A stretch of 64,000 nt of DNA, taken from NCBI GenBank assembly GCA_963747535.1, contig CAVVFX010000018.1, positions 1-64,000 of the forward strand, read 5' to 3'. The DNA is from CAVVFX01 sp963747535 (GTDB lineage Bacteria > Acidobacteriota > Terriglobia > Bryobacterales > Bryobacteraceae). Below, one piece after another: positions 1 to 9,519 of the stretch. The notes beneath the pieces are model-generated. The model was not told the DNA's origin, did not search any database, and saw only the letters and a list, made by a program, of their open reading frames with translations. The position numbers and the translations under genes are program-made. Position 1 is the first letter of the stretch, and each line of letters starts with the position of its first letter.

Positions 1-611
1 GCCGGTCAATGTGCACCGATCGCGGAAATATGCACGGTGCACAAAACCGCCAAACCCATGGCCCGGTCGGGAGGAGATGAAAGAAGCGCAAGAGGGTGGA
101 TGCGGGCGCGTTCCACGCTTGGACTGGTTTCGGGTCTTTCGGTATCGCGGAACCTGAGATTTCCTGATATGCAAGTTTCTGCGGCGAGACAAGTCGGCAG
201 GCGAGGCGTAAAAGACGAGCAACGTCGGCAAATGGCACTCCTCAAATTTCAAAAAGGTCGCGCACGGGCGACCGGCAGACGGCAGACCTTGGCCGTCCTA
301 CTTTCACGTTGACACGCGAGGGCAAGGATTTTGAGGGGGCGGCGCCGATGTTGCTGGGATGAAGGGGAAGAAATGGGCGAAGGGCTGGTTACCGGCAAGC
401 GGGTCAGTTTGGAAAGTGCGCAGACCGACCCTCCGGTCGGTACGCAACATGGCAATTCGGCCAGGCGGGTCGAAGAATGGAAGCGCGTTTGAACTAAGCC
501 GCCCGCGCGGCGGACGCTACGCGTGGGGCACGGAAGCGCTATTCGGCTACGCAAGACGCAGTTAAACCGCGGTTTCTTTGCGTTTTAGCACCTTGGCGAG
601 AAACTGGTGTT
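1..611. other. Leading stretch without a recognisable gene
   Basis: Only short, overlapping open frames with no recognisable protein family occur here. The last 60 bases, just before the GxxExxY gene, contain a 'ttgcgttttagcaccttggc' type phrase; a similar phrase in the opposite sense (cgcaaagtcgccaagacgcg) recurs at 6319-6338, so this may be a short interspersed repeat. I see nothing else to annotate. Confidence 0.4.
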
Positions 612-1004
612 ATGACTGAGAACGCCATCGCCAAGGAGATTGTCGACGCTGCCTACCGTATTCACACCACGTTCGGTCCGGGACTACTCGAATCCGTTTA
701 CGATACGGTTCTGGCATATGAGTTGGGCCGCCGAGGTCTGCGCACCGTGCGCCAGCAAGCGATTCCCGTGGTCTACGAGAACGTCCGCATCGATGCAGGG
801 TTCCGCGCCGACATGATCGTCGAGGACGAGGTGATTGTGGAGGTGAAGTCCGTCGAACTCCTCGCTCCGGTTCACAAGAAACAGCTCCTGACGTATCTTC
901 GCCTCGCTGACAAGCGCCTGGGCCTGCTCATCAACTTCCAAGTGGCGCTCATCAAAGACGGCATCACGCGGATTGTCAACGGACTCGAAGAAGAAGACTC
1001 TCAC
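612..1004 (+). CDS. GxxExxY family protein (PDDEXK-like), 3' end interrupted by a group II intron
   Basis: The protein starts MTENAIAKEIVDAAYRIH and has the family signature GLLESVY (GxxExxY) near residue 25, followed by a nuclease-like core (AGFRADMIVEDEVIVEVKSV) that resembles a PD-(D/E)XK fold. The family is small, about 120-135 aa, and its function is not established. The homologous part ends at about codon 131 (NGLEEEDSH, base 1004). Past that the frame runs on to a stop at 1190, but that extension is antisense group II intron sequence. Removing the intron (1005-4784) joins CAC to GTATGA and gives ...DSHV-stop, a 132-aa protein of normal family length. The intron lies antisense to this gene, so its RNA cannot be spliced from this gene's mRNA. 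The product in the cell is probably the 192-aa read-through form. Confidence 0.75.
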
Positions 1005-1055
1005 GGTAGAGTAGGAGAGAGGGCGACACAAAGTGCGACCCACTCTCCCCTCGTC

Positions 1056-1089
1056 GAACCGGACAAGCGGATTTCCCGGCATCCGGCTC
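1056..1089 (-). ncRNA. Domain V of the outer group II intron
   Basis: A 34-nt hairpin on the minus strand, GAGCCGGATG ... TTGTCCGGTTC, with the AGC triad and a GGGAAATCC apical region. It is followed by about 50 nt able to form domain VI and then the proposed 3' splice site at 1005. Confidence 0.82.
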
Positions 1090-1143
1090 TCCTGGAAACG
1101 TATCGTCTCAGGCGTGCGCAGGCAGTTGCACGGCTGCCAGCCA

Positions 1144-1640
1144 CTACAGGCACACCAGTCCAAAACGCTGGATTTGCTCATAGTAACTGACCCCTTCCGG
1201 CGGTCGGAAGGGCCGTTGGCTGCGTCGTCTCAGATGCTGCGTAATACGATCACGAACGTACGTGTTGATCTCTCCGAAGGCCACCCGCGGGTATCCAAAG
1301 TCAAAGTAGTTCTTCCATCCCTTCAGGTGTCGGTTCAACCCTTCAATCAGTTCCGGGATCGGCTTGAAGCACTGCCGATGATCGGTCATTTCGTGCAGCT
1401 TCTCCCGTTCCTTCTTCAGTGCTTTCTCCGACGGACTCACATTTAGATACCGCCATCCGCGCCCTTGCAGGTCATCGTAATAGCGGAACGTGAACCCCAG
1501 AAAGTCCAGACTCTCTCCTCCATCCTTCAGATTCACCACACGCGTTTTCTCCCGATTGATCTCCAACCCAAGCCAGCCTTCAAGTTTCGATTCAATCCAT
1601 CCCGTTAAGCGACTGCCTTGATAGCGCGCCAACACGACAA
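1144..1640 (-). CDS. ltrA: Outer intron reverse transcriptase/maturase, C-terminal exon
   Basis: This is the downstream part of the outer intron-encoded protein, about 165 codons. It begins just after the catalytic YADD (VVLARYQGSRLTGWIESKLE) and continues through the RT 6-7 region (GLEINREKTRVVNLKDGGES, LDFLGFTFRYY) into the group II maturase domain (LNRHLKGWKNYFDFGYPRVA). No HNH endonuclease domain is seen. It can only be made as an intact enzyme if the inner intron is spliced: 922 nt of upstream exon plus 497 nt here give an in-frame 472-aa protein reading YADDFVVLARY across the join. In-frame start codons exist upstream of 1640 only inside the inner intron. Confidence 0.8.
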
Positions 1641-1680
1641 GGTGAGTAGCCCCGGGGAATCTCACCCCGAGGCTCTCTCA

Positions 1681-1714
1681 GAACCGTACTTGAACCTCTC
1701 AGCTCATACGGCTC
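1681..1714 (-). ncRNA. Domain V of the inner group II intron
   Basis: A 34-nt hairpin of the form GAGCCGTATG ... AGTACGGTTC on the minus strand, with the AGC catalytic triad near its 5' end and a short apical stem. This is the ribozyme core that binds the catalytic metals. The TGA stop of the intron-encoded protein (1704-1706) lies inside the 5' strand of the hairpin. Confidence 0.85.
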
Positions 1715-2963
1715 CCGCCATGGAGCCTCGCCGCACGCCCATCTGCCAGTGCGCCCACAACTTCGGATCGCGTCTCGAGATACGCGCGACCCAATGCGTC
1801 GCCCTGCGCAGATGTCCGCGCAGCTTTTTGTACTTCCGATAAGCCCATCGGGCCAATGATCGATCCAGTTGACGCGTTGGCGGGTAAAGCGCCGAGCGGT
1901 AGAACCGCCCGTAATACTGAAGCCAGCCTCGAATCACCGGGTTAAACATCCGAGACAGATCTTCGATCGACTTGTCGCTGCGTAAATGCAGGTTCCAGCT
2001 TCGAATCTCCACCCGAATCTCCTTCACTGCTTTGTCAGAAACAGCCGGACTGAAATTGATGAAGTACTTGCCGAACCGATTTTTCGATCTCCGGGGACGA
2101 AATGTGTACCCCAGAAAATCAAATTTCTCATGTTCGTATCTCCTTCGTCGATCATCATCCTTGCAATAGACGATCTTCGTCTTTTCCGGATGAAGTTCCA
2201 ATCCGCACTCCTTCAAACGCGCGGCTATGGCCGCCCGGATTTCCTGAGCTTCCTCCTCCGTCCTGCAATGCACGATGGCATCGTCAGCGAACCGCTCAAA
2301 CGGATTTTGCGGATACTTCACCGACATCCACCGATCAAAAGCATAGTGCAGAAACAGATTCGCTAACAAGGGACTGATCACGCCGCCTTGCGGCGTGCCT
2401 TTCTCACGCGGAACCAGTCGACCGTCCTCCTCTTGCACTGGAGCTTTCAGCCAGCGCTCGATGTAGAGCACCATCCACTTTTCCTTGGCATGTTTCTTCA
2501 CCGCTCGTATCAGCAGATCTTGCGGGATGTTGTCGAAGAAGCCCTTGATGTCCAGATCTAAAATCCAGTCATGACGCCAGCATCGCTGTCGCGCCTGTCC
2601 CACTGCATCCAGCGCCGACTTCCCCGGTCGATACCCGTAGGAATCCGGATGGAACAATGGGTCCACCATCGGCTCCAGCCTTGACTTCACCACTTGCTGC
2701 GCAATCCGATCCGATACGGTCGGGATGCCCAGTTTCCTCTCCCCACCGTTTGCTTTCGGTATTTTCACCGTGCGCACCGGCGGTGGAAGATAACTGCCCG
2801 ACGACATCCGATTCCAGATCTTGTACAAGTTCCCTTTCAGGTTCCTTTCAAAATCTTCAATCGACTGTTCGTCGACCCCTGCCGCTCCTTTATTCGCCTT
2901 TACTCGCTTATACGCCTCCCAGACCTCCCACTTCGAAATCACAAACGGCTTTGCTTCACTCAT
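1704..2963 (-). CDS. ltrA: Inner group II intron reverse transcriptase/maturase, intact
   Basis: A 419-aa intron-encoded protein that supports splicing and reverse transcription of its own intron. The reverse transcriptase blocks are in order: KANKGAAGVDEQSIEDFE, the PKANGGERKLGIPTV block, SYGYRPGKSA, DIKGFFDNIPQDLL, GTPQGGVISPLLANLFLHY and the catalytic FERFADDAIVHC (FADD in place of YADD, which still carries both aspartates). A group II maturase domain follows (PVIRGWLQYYGRFYRSALYP). There is no endonuclease domain. The last codons, GSMAGAV-stop, overlap domain V of the intron RNA. No frameshift or internal stop is seen, so this intron is plausibly active and could be the one that splices itself out of the outer RT message. 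Confidence 0.92.
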   Translation of the reverse strand: MSEAKPFVISKWEVWEAYKRVKANKGAAGVDEQSIEDFERNLKGNLYKIWNRMSSGSYLPPPVRTVKIPKANGGERKLGIPTVSDRIAQQVVKSRLEPMVDPLFHPDSYGYRPGKSALDAVGQARQRCWRHDWILDLDIKGFFDNIPQDLLIRAVKKHAKEKWMVLYIERWLKAPVQEEDGRLVPREKGTPQGGVISPLLANLFLHYAFDRWMSVKYPQNPFERFADDAIVHCRTEEEAQEIRAAIAARLKECGLELHPEKTKIVYCKDDDRRRRYEHEKFDFLGYTFRPRRSKNRFGKYFINFSPAVSDKAVKEIRVEIRSWNLHLRSDKSIEDLSRMFNPVIRGWLQYYGRFYRSALYPPTRQLDRSLARWAYRKYKKLRGHLRRATHWVARISRRDPKLWAHWQMGVRRGSMAGAV

Positions 2964-3506
2964 CGGCTCCTCCCATTTCTGGTTGGCTCATTGAATTCGG
3001 CTCCATCAACACAACCCCTTGGCTCCATCCCCTTTCAGGGACTTCATCGCTACTACGGGTTGTTCCGCCCCTCGGCTCCGCATCCATACTCTCACTCTCA
3101 TGGTTCTTCCACTTGAGCTTCTCCGTTTACATCAGAGCCGCAGGTTCCCACGTTCCACTCAACCGCCATCCAACAGACTCAGGCCACCTCAATGCCGGAT
3201 GCCGCTTCGGTCCGTAAACAGGTTCCGCCGAAGCTTGTCCCGCGTCAACGACTCTCCGCGGTTTTGACATCGTCCCTACGCTTTCGACACTTCATCAGTG
3301 GTTCCCTTGCGGTCCTCTCTCTGTTAGTCACCTGATCTGGTTCTTCCCAGACCTTTTCCTTCCGCGCTCACGACCATGGCTTTTGACCACAGCCGCCGGA
3401 GGTGGTTTGAAACCTGCTCCTGCAAGCCGGTTCCGAGGGGCCTCCCCTCATCAGTCAAGCAGTTACACACATTGGACCCTTTCGGTCCTTTGCGCTCGTG
3501 GCGCAC

Positions 3507-4428
3507 AGTCATCGGCATAACGCACCAGCTTGGCTCCCGCCCATTGGACTGGTCCATTGGCTCGATGGAACAGCTCATCGAACCAATGAAGATACAGATT
3601 ACTGAGCAGTGGCGAAATCACCCCACCCTGGGGAGTCCCCTTTCGTGGGCGATTCCACTTTCCCGGCTTGCCCTCGCCCTCCGGCTCTACTACCGGGCTT
3701 TGCAGCCACATCCGGATCAGCTTCAGCACACTCCGGTCCACCACTCGCATACGCACGCAAGCCAGAAGTTTGTCGTGCGGAATCGAATCGAAGTAGCCCT
3801 TGAGGTCCGCGTCATACACCGCCTGATACCCAGCCTTCAAGTGGCCGCGTATCTCCTCCAGCGCCTGGTGGGCCGAGCGTCCCGGACGGAACCCGTAGCA
3901 ACAATCCTCGAAGTCTTCTTCGAAGATCGGCTCCAGGATCAACAGAGTTGCCATCTGGACCACTCGATCCCGCACCGTCGGTATTCCCAACGGCCGCAAC
4001 TTTCGATTTGCCTTCGGGATGTAGACGCGCCGTACCGCCTTCGGCTCATAGGTCTTGGCGCGTAACGACTCCTGAATGTCATCCAGGAATCCTTTCACGC
4101 CGGCTTCTGTCGCTTCGATCTGTTCGATCTTCACGCCGTCCACTCCAGGCGCGCCCTTGTTGGCTCGCACCCGCGCCCACGCCGCCTCCAGCACATCGCG
4201 CCGATAGATCCGGTCGTATAAAACGTAAAACCGGAACTGCGGCTCCTGCTTGGCCTTTTGACTCAGCTTCTGTCTCAGCAAAGAGAGTTTATCTGTGAAC
4301 TCATCTCGTAACGCCTGGTTATTCAGGCCTTCGATTCGTTCCCGTTCTTCCGTAGTGGGAATTTCTTCCAAGCGGTTCTCCTTTCCTCTTACAGCAGCAA
4401 TATTTCCAGTAAGGCCCCTTTGCTCCAC
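3507..4428 (-). CDS. ltrA: Outer intron reverse transcriptase, N-terminal exon
   Basis: The first 307 codons of the outer intron-encoded protein. RT blocks present are VRANKGAPGVDGVKIEQIE, KANRKLRPLGIPTVRDRVVQ, CCYGFRPGRSAHQALEEI, DLKGYFDSIPHDKLL, GTPQGGVISPLLSNLYLHW and the catalytic LVRYADD. The frame meets the 5' end of the inner intron immediately after the second aspartate. Read without splicing, it continues only 13 residues before a stop. It joins in frame to 1640-1144 once the inner intron is removed (472 aa in total). The region 4429-4784 upstream should be the intron's domain I. Confidence 0.85.
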
Positions 4429-4577
4429 GGGCGTTACCCCGCTTCTTCGCTCGTACGGGCCTCTCCGACTCCCGGCCAGAGCCGTTCTTCGGTTATGTAT
4501 TCCCTCAGACCGTTGGGGTCCGGTTGCCCGTTCCCCGCCCTGCCGGGTCTCCCAGGTTCCTCGACTGATCTATTCCT

Positions 4578-4609
<32 letters not shown>

Positions 4610-4642
4610 GCGAGTGCTTGCTCATTGCTTCCCCGCCGATTA

Positions 4643-4675
<33 letters not shown>

Positions 4676-4834
4676 CCACTAGCGTCACGAGGCCGAATCA
4701 GGTTCACTTGCGTTACGGCTCGCAGGTTCGCTTCCCCGGTTTCCACCAGATAGATCACTCCATCCCGCTCCGGTTCAGCTACACGTATGAACGAGCAATT
4801 TACATGGTGAACTCCTTTCAGTTCACAAGATCAG

Positions 4835-6307
4835 CCAGGCTTAGCCTCAATACTCGTCACTTAAGTAACATTTTCATGTTATTCTGTTCTAGAACAGGAG
4901 GCAGGGAGAATGTCGCGAACCGTTGCCACGTTGCCCGCCGGAAGCCGGATTACGGACTACATCAGCGGGTGGTGGCGAAGACCTTCCCTTTGGGTAGGAT
5001 TCACGCGGCGCTGGCGACGACGGAGAAGGAGAGCACGCGCCAGCGCGACCTTCCGGCCCACGTGACCGTTTACTACGTAATTGCGTTGGCGTTGTATATG
5101 CAGTCGTCGTATCGAGAGGTGTTGCGGTGCCTGCTGGAGGGAATCCAGTGGCTGGCGGGGCCGTCGGCAAGTATCCACGTGGCCGGCCACTCAGGCATTT
5201 CGCAGGCGCGAACGAGGCTGGGATGGGAGCCGATACGGCAACTTCACGACGAGGTAGTAAAGCCGATTGCGGTAGCGGCGACGAAGGGCGCATGGTATCG
5301 CGGATGGCGTCTGGTGAGCCTCGACGGCAGCACGCTGGATGTCGCCGATGAGAAGGGCAATGACGAAGCTTTCGGCCGACCGGGAGCGAAGCAGGGCAAG
5401 AGCGCGTATCCGCAAATCCGCTTCGTGTCATTAGTTGAAAACGGTACCCATGTCTTATTTGGCAGCCGAATGGCGGATTATGCCAGCAGCGAGGTGGCGC
5501 TGGCAAAGATCGTATTGCCCAGTCTCGGCAAGGTTATGTTGTGTCTGGCGGACCGCAACTTTTTCGGGTTCGAAATGTGGAAGGAGGCTTTGGCTACAGG
5601 CGCAGACCTGCTGTGGCGTGTCAGGAAAAACATCCTGTTGCCGTGCGAAAAGCGCCTGCCGGACGGATCGTATCTGAGCCGCATCTATCGGTCGCAGCAG
5701 GACCAGCGGCGCGGACACAACGGAGTCGTGGTGCGGGTGATCGAATACCGACTGGAAGGAATCGAAGGGGCAGAGCCGTTGTATCGACTGGTCACCACGA
5801 TCGTCGACCACGAGCGGGCACCCGCCACTGAACTAGCGGCGCTCTATCACGACCGTTGGGAGATCGAAACCGCATTCGACGAACTCAAGACTCATCTGCG
5901 AGGCGCGCGTATTGTCCTCCGCAGTAAGACACCGGATCTGGTCCGGCAGGAATTCTACGGTTTGTTGATGGCGCATTTCGCCGTTCGCGGACTGATGCAC
6001 GAAGCTGCCCTGGAGAGCGGAGAAGACCCGGACCGGTTATCTTTTCTCCACGCCGTCCGCGTTGTCCGTCGCAAGATGGCCACCTTCGGCGCTATTTCCC
6101 CCTCAGGACCGGAACAAGTTCCATAAGGCGGTGCTGGAGGAAATCCTCGACGAACCCGCCGCTTCCAGCCGCAATCGGCGCAATGTGCGCGGAGTCAAAC
6201 GGAAAATGAGCAAATTCCCCCTGCGCCACGGCTACAAACGCTCGCCCTTGATCGATATTTGCGCCGCCATCCGGATCGTTAAGTGACGAGTATTGGGCTT
6301 AGCCTGG
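4835..6307 (+). mobile_element. IS4-family insertion sequence with 30-bp inverted repeats
   Basis: Left end CCAGGCTTAGCCTCAATACT (4835 onward) matches the reverse complement of the right end (6279-6307) over about 30 bp with one mismatch and one extra base, and both continue into CGTCACTTAA. The 1473-bp element carries a single transposase gene that is frameshifted twice. I could not identify a convincing target duplication. It lies 50 bp from the proposed 5' end of the outer group II intron. Confidence 0.8.
4910..6286 (+). pseudogene. IS4-family transposase, two frameshifts
   Basis: The natural start is ATG at 4910 behind GGAGGCAGGGAG. It reads MSRTVATLPAGSRITDYIS and then loses frame near 4970. 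The body continues in another frame (VVAKTFPLGRIHAALATTEK onward) to about 6100. There a C-rich run (tttccccctc) shifts the frame again, so that frame ends in PSGPEQVP-stop, while the true tail (DRNKFHKAVLEEILDEPAA ... CAAIRIVK) lies in the first frame and ends at 6286. DDE features are visible: SLDGSTLDVAD for the first Asp, CLADRNFFG for the second, and the IS4 signature Y-x2-R-x3-E-x6-K as YHDRWEIETAFDELK. It needs two corrections and is unlikely to be active. Its stop overlaps the right inverted repeat. Confidence 0.85.
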
Positions 6308-6398
6308 TATTCCCAAGCCGCAAAGTCGCCAAGACGCGGTGAGACGAATGTTGTAGCACTTGACAAGAACGATATCTTGGGGTCATAAGGAGGTCTCT

Positions 6399-6966
6399 GT
6401 GAGCCAACTACGAAAAACGATGCGGGAAGAACTCCAGCGTCGCAATTACGCTCAGACTACCGTGGATGGCTACCTCAAAGTAGTGGCAGCCTTTGCTAAA
6501 ATATTTCAGTTGCCCACCCGATCAGCTTGGGCCAAAACACATTCGCACTTACCAGGCGCATCTGTTCCAGGAAAAGAAACTGAATGCACGCACGGTCAAC
6601 CATCACACGGCTGCCTTACGATTCTTCTTCTGCAAAACCCTCAGGAGGGCGTACCTTCTCGAAGAAGCGCCGTATCCGAAAACGCCGCGCCGCCTGCCTG
6701 TGATCCTGACGCGGGAGGAAGCAGTTCGATTGATTGACTCAGCGAGCAATCTGTTTCACCGCGCCATGCTGATGACGGCCTACTCGACGGGCATGCGCCG
6801 AGCCGAGATATGCCGGCTGTCGCCAGCACGCGGCGAACCTGCTCGATTGCGGCAGGCTCACGGTGCTGCAAAAACCGGAAGAATGACCGGATGGCAGCCA
6901 GGCGACGGAATCAACGATTGGATATTCGCAACTAGAGCCTCCGTAGGAGAAGGCTTATGGAGAGCT
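6399..6966 (+). pseudogene. Tyrosine recombinase/integrase remnant
   Basis: A GTG at 6399 behind AAGGAGG opens with VSQLRKTMREELQRRNYAQT, a core-binding SAM-like N-terminal domain. The frame breaks near 6510. The next frame carries LGPKHIRTYQAHLFQEKKLN and the start of the catalytic domain, LPVILTREEAVRLIDSASN and YSTGMRRAEICRL with the first catalytic Arg. After about 6830 the similarity stops; the rest of the catalytic domain (HxxR and the Tyr nucleophile) is missing and the frame ends at the IS630-type insertion. It is non-functional through both a frameshift and a C-terminal loss. Confidence 0.7.
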
Positions 6967-6969
6967 CTA

Positions 6970-8097
6970 GCTAGTGCTTAATCGCAATAATACATTTCTG
7001 TATTAGAAAGTTTGGTAGATGCCCAGACATGCGCCTGTGTTGGAGTGCTCTGCCGAAGACAAGGCAACGTTGATTGCGATCACTATGAGCCGGGCTGAGG
7101 AGGCGCGCTTGGTGGAGCGCGCCCGAATCATCTTATCCCGTCTTGACGGAAAAGAGATTCAGCAGGTGGCACGGGAACTGAGAGTCTCCATCCCCACCGT
7201 TACCAAGTGGTCCAAGCGATTCGCTTTTTGGGGCGTGAGGGGACTGGGCGACGAACCGCGACCGGGCAAGCCGGTGACATACGACGCCGCATTTCGGAAC
7301 CGCGTCCTTGCACTACTTGAACAACCGCCGCCTCCGGGCATGTCCCATTGGGATGGACCCGCGGTAGCAGAGACGCTCGGATCTAGCGTCTATGCAGTCT
7401 GGCGTATACTGCGCCGCGAAGGCATCCACCTGCAACGACACCGCAGTTGGTGTGTAAGCACGGATAAGGAGTTTGCGCCCAAAGCTGCTGAGGTGGTGGG
7501 ACTCTACCTGAACCCACCGTTGAATGCGGTAGTGCTGAGCATGGACGAGAAACCCAGTATGCAGGCCACGGAGCGGACGGCCGGTTACGTCGAGACCGAC
7601 AGCGGCGCTGTGGTCCGCGGGCTGAAGAGTACCTACAAACGGCACGGCACGCTGAATTTGTTCGCGGCCCTGGATGTCGCCACCGGACAGGTCAAGACAA
7701 AGTTCACGGAAGCCAAGAAACGGGTAGATTTCCAGAGCTTTCTGGAAGGCGTAATTGCAGAACAGCCGACAGATAAAGAGATCCACGTGATCCTGGACAA
7801 TTACTCGCCGCACAAGAAGAACGGCGACTGGCTCGCGAAGTACGATGGCCGCGTGCACTTTCATTTCACACCGACTTCGGCAAGTTGGCTAAATCAGATT
7901 GAAATCGTCTTCAGTCTACTGCAACGGAAGACTCTCAACGGAGCCAGTTTCAAGAGCAAAGACCAGCTGCGCGAAGCGATCGAAGCCTTTATTCGCAAAC
8001 ACAATGAACGTGCCAAGCCGTTTCGCTGGCGCAAGCGTGATGTGAAGGGCACCCAGCTCCGAAATACACTTGTCAACTTATGCAATTAAGCACTAGC
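6970..8097 (+). mobile_element. IS630-type insertion sequence flanked by TA
   Basis: The ends are inverted copies: GCTAGTGCTTAATCGCAA on the left and the complement of TTGCATAA...GCACTAGC on the right (about 18-24 bp with few mismatches). TA dinucleotides lie immediately outside both ends (6968-6969 and 8098-8099), as expected for IS630/Tc1 target duplication. The 1128-bp element encodes one intact transposase. It has inserted at the broken end of the tyrosine recombinase remnant. Confidence 0.82.
7019..8089 (+). CDS. IS630-family transposase, intact
   Basis: 356 aa. The N-terminal half has helix-turn-helix regions (EIQQVARELRVSIPTVTKWS and SSVYAVWRILRREGIHLQRH). The C-terminal half is a DDE domain with VVLSMDEKPSMQA for the first Asp, HVILDNYSPHKK for the second, and SWLNQIEIVFSLLQRK for the Glu. 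The terminal residues VNLCN lie just inside the right inverted repeat. No internal stop or shift is seen, so the enzyme may be active. Confidence 0.92.
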   Translation: MPRHAPVLECSAEDKATLIAITMSRAEEARLVERARIILSRLDGKEIQQVARELRVSIPTVTKWSKRFAFWGVRGLGDEPRPGKPVTYDAAFRNRVLALLEQPPPPGMSHWDGPAVAETLGSSVYAVWRILRREGIHLQRHRSWCVSTDKEFAPKAAEVVGLYLNPPLNAVVLSMDEKPSMQATERTAGYVETDSGAVVRGLKSTYKRHGTLNLFAALDVATGQVKTKFTEAKKRVDFQSFLEGVIAEQPTDKEIHVILDNYSPHKKNGDWLAKYDGRVHFHFTPTSASWLNQIEIVFSLLQRKTLNGASFKSKDQLREAIEAFIRKHNERAKPFRWRKRDVKGTQLRNTLVNLCN

Positions 8098-8140
8098 TAG
8101 TGTCCTGAGTTAAAGATTCGCGACATAAGTCTACGCTAGG

Positions 8141-8188
8141 CTGCTGCGCAGCCGGGCAGACCACAAGAGACGATGGTCTGCCCTACGG
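8141..8188. repeat. Interspersed palindromic repeat, copy 1
   Basis: Contains GGGCAGACCA, a 10-nt loop, then TGGTCTGCCC, preceded by GCTGCTGCGCAGCC. The same hairpin with a variable loop recurs at 13016-13063, 35041-35086 and 36431-36483. It lies in the 123-bp gap between the IS630-type and ISAzo13-type elements, with no U-run typical of an intrinsic terminator. Confidence 0.75.
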
Positions 8189-8222
8189 TTTGCGTTGGAT
8201 ACTCCCCTACGGTCATGGCTAA

Positions 8223-9513
8223 GGCCTCGTAAATAAATAAGCTTTTACAACTAACGTTAGTCGTTTGGGCGAATCGTGTAGTTCCATTCACCATGGAATT
8301 TGTCGGGCTTCAGATTGACATGGGCAAACTCTTCATCCGTGATCTTCCGCCCAACGGGGTACTTGCAGTGATCCAGGCGGCACGTCACTCTTAAGCCCTT
8401 GGCCGTTGTCGTCCCGGCGATCAGACGCACCACCGTCTCGTAATCACGCAGCGGCTCGCCGCGCCAGTTGGACGAGATGAAGGAAAACAACCGGTGTTCC
8501 ACTTTGTTCCATTTGCTCGTGCCTGGCGGAAAATGGCAGACCGTTAGCGTCATTCCCGTCTGGTCGGCCAGGCGCTGCAGTTCCCATTTCCACAGCCGCA
8601 GGCGCCAGCCGTTGCTGCCACCGCCATCGGCGGTAATCAGCAGCCGCCGTGCTCGCACATACAGGCGGCGGCCCTCCGCGCGCCACCAGCCCCGGATCGA
8701 AGCCACTGCGAACGCGCCCGTGTCGTGGTCAGTGCCCACGTTGACGAAGCCGGCGTTGCGCCCCAGGTCGTAGATCCCGTAGGGATAGGCGCGGGGCACC
8801 TCGGGACCGGGAAAATCGTGTCCGTTGACCTTGTGCGCCGTCCTGGTTTGGCGCCACTGTCGACCCTGGTTGTGGTAATTGCCGATCAATTCCTTCTTCT
8901 TCGTGTCGACGGAAATGACGGGCTCGCCCGCCCGCAAAGCGCTTTTAACAGCGCGGTTGATATACCGGAATTGCGCGTCGCGATCAGGGTGATCATCCCC
9001 CTCCTCGGTCTTGCGGTTGCCTTGCAGGCTGAAGCCACCCTCTCGCAGGAGTTGGGTGACTTTGGTATGGCTCACCGGGTGGTGCCGGGCCGTCAGTTCC
9101 GCCGCCAGCGTGCGGGTGCTCTTGCAGGTCCAACGCAGCGGCGATTGCGGGTCGCCGCGCGCTGTGGGCTCGACCATGCCGTCCAAGACGGGCGCCAAGT
9201 CGGGATCGTTGAACGTCAACGCGTGTCGTCCGCCGCCCTCGTGGCGAATCCGGCCGGGAGCCAGCGGCGTGGCCTGCAATTCCTCAACGCCCTTGGTTAA
9301 CGTGACCCGCGAGAGACCACAAGCGCGGCTGACCCGCGACAGGCCGCCATAACCCAATTCCACGGCTTTGCTGGCGGCCACCAAGCGGCGGGCGTGTTCG
9401 TCCAGATGCGGCCACATCCCAGCAAAGTACTGGGTGAGTTGGGCATCAGTGTCCATACTCAACGTCATAACACGTCGGAATGACAGATGTAAAGGTTATT
9501 TATTCACGAGGCC
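8223..9513 (-). mobile_element. ISAzo13-type insertion sequence with TAA target duplication
   Basis: The ends are inverted repeats, GGCCTCGTAAATAAATAA on the left and the complement of TTATTTATTCACGAGGCC on the right. TAA lies directly outside both ends (8220-8222 and 9514-9516), consistent with a 3-bp target duplication. The 1291-bp element carries one intact transposase on the minus strand. Confidence 0.83.
8257..9468 (-). CDS. ISAzo13-family transposase, intact
   Basis: 403 aa. Family features include the N-terminal helical region (LGYGGLSRVSRACGLSRVTL), GRIRHEGGGRHALTF, RTLAAELTARHHPVSHTKVT, VISVDTKKKELIGNYHNQGR with a catalytic Asp, LLITADGGGSNGWRLRLWK with a second Asp, and FPPGTSKWNKVEHRLFSFIS with the Glu. 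The gene fills the element and shows no lesion. Together with matching ends and a clean TAA flank this suggests a recent insertion. Confidence 0.92.
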   Translation of the reverse strand: MTLSMDTDAQLTQYFAGMWPHLDEHARRLVAASKAVELGYGGLSRVSRACGLSRVTLTKGVEELQATPLAPGRIRHEGGGRHALTFNDPDLAPVLDGMVEPTARGDPQSPLRWTCKSTRTLAAELTARHHPVSHTKVTQLLREGGFSLQGNRKTEEGDDHPDRDAQFRYINRAVKSALRAGEPVISVDTKKKELIGNYHNQGRQWRQTRTAHKVNGHDFPGPEVPRAYPYGIYDLGRNAGFVNVGTDHDTGAFAVASIRGWWRAEGRRLYVRARRLLITADGGGSNGWRLRLWKWELQRLADQTGMTLTVCHFPPGTSKWNKVEHRLFSFISSNWRGEPLRDYETVVRLIAGTTTAKGLRVTCRLDHCKYPVGRKITDEEFAHVNLKPDKFHGEWNYTIRPND

Positions 9514-9519
9514 TAAGTT

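Larger units (their letters stand above)
1641..3506 (-). mobile_element. Inner group II intron, inserted in the YADD codons of the outer intron RT
   Basis: On the minus strand the element starts GTGCGCCACGAGCGC at 3506, an exact match to the GUGYG 5' consensus. It ends CTACTCACC at 1641. A 34-nt domain V lies at 1681-1714 (GAGCCGTATG ... GTACGGTTC, with the AGC triad). The 1866-bp element encodes one complete reverse transcriptase whose stop codon falls inside domain V. The flanking exons read GATGACT and TTGTCGTG, so removal recreates an in-frame YADDFVV. A one-base shift of both boundaries gives YADDLVV, also in frame, so the exact ends are ambiguous by one base. Confidence 0.88.

Noticed and set aside
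1005..1190. Last 60 codons of the 192-aa GxxExxY frame as a genuine domain
   Set aside because: They are antisense to domain V/VI of the outer group II intron; the family ends at about codon 132.
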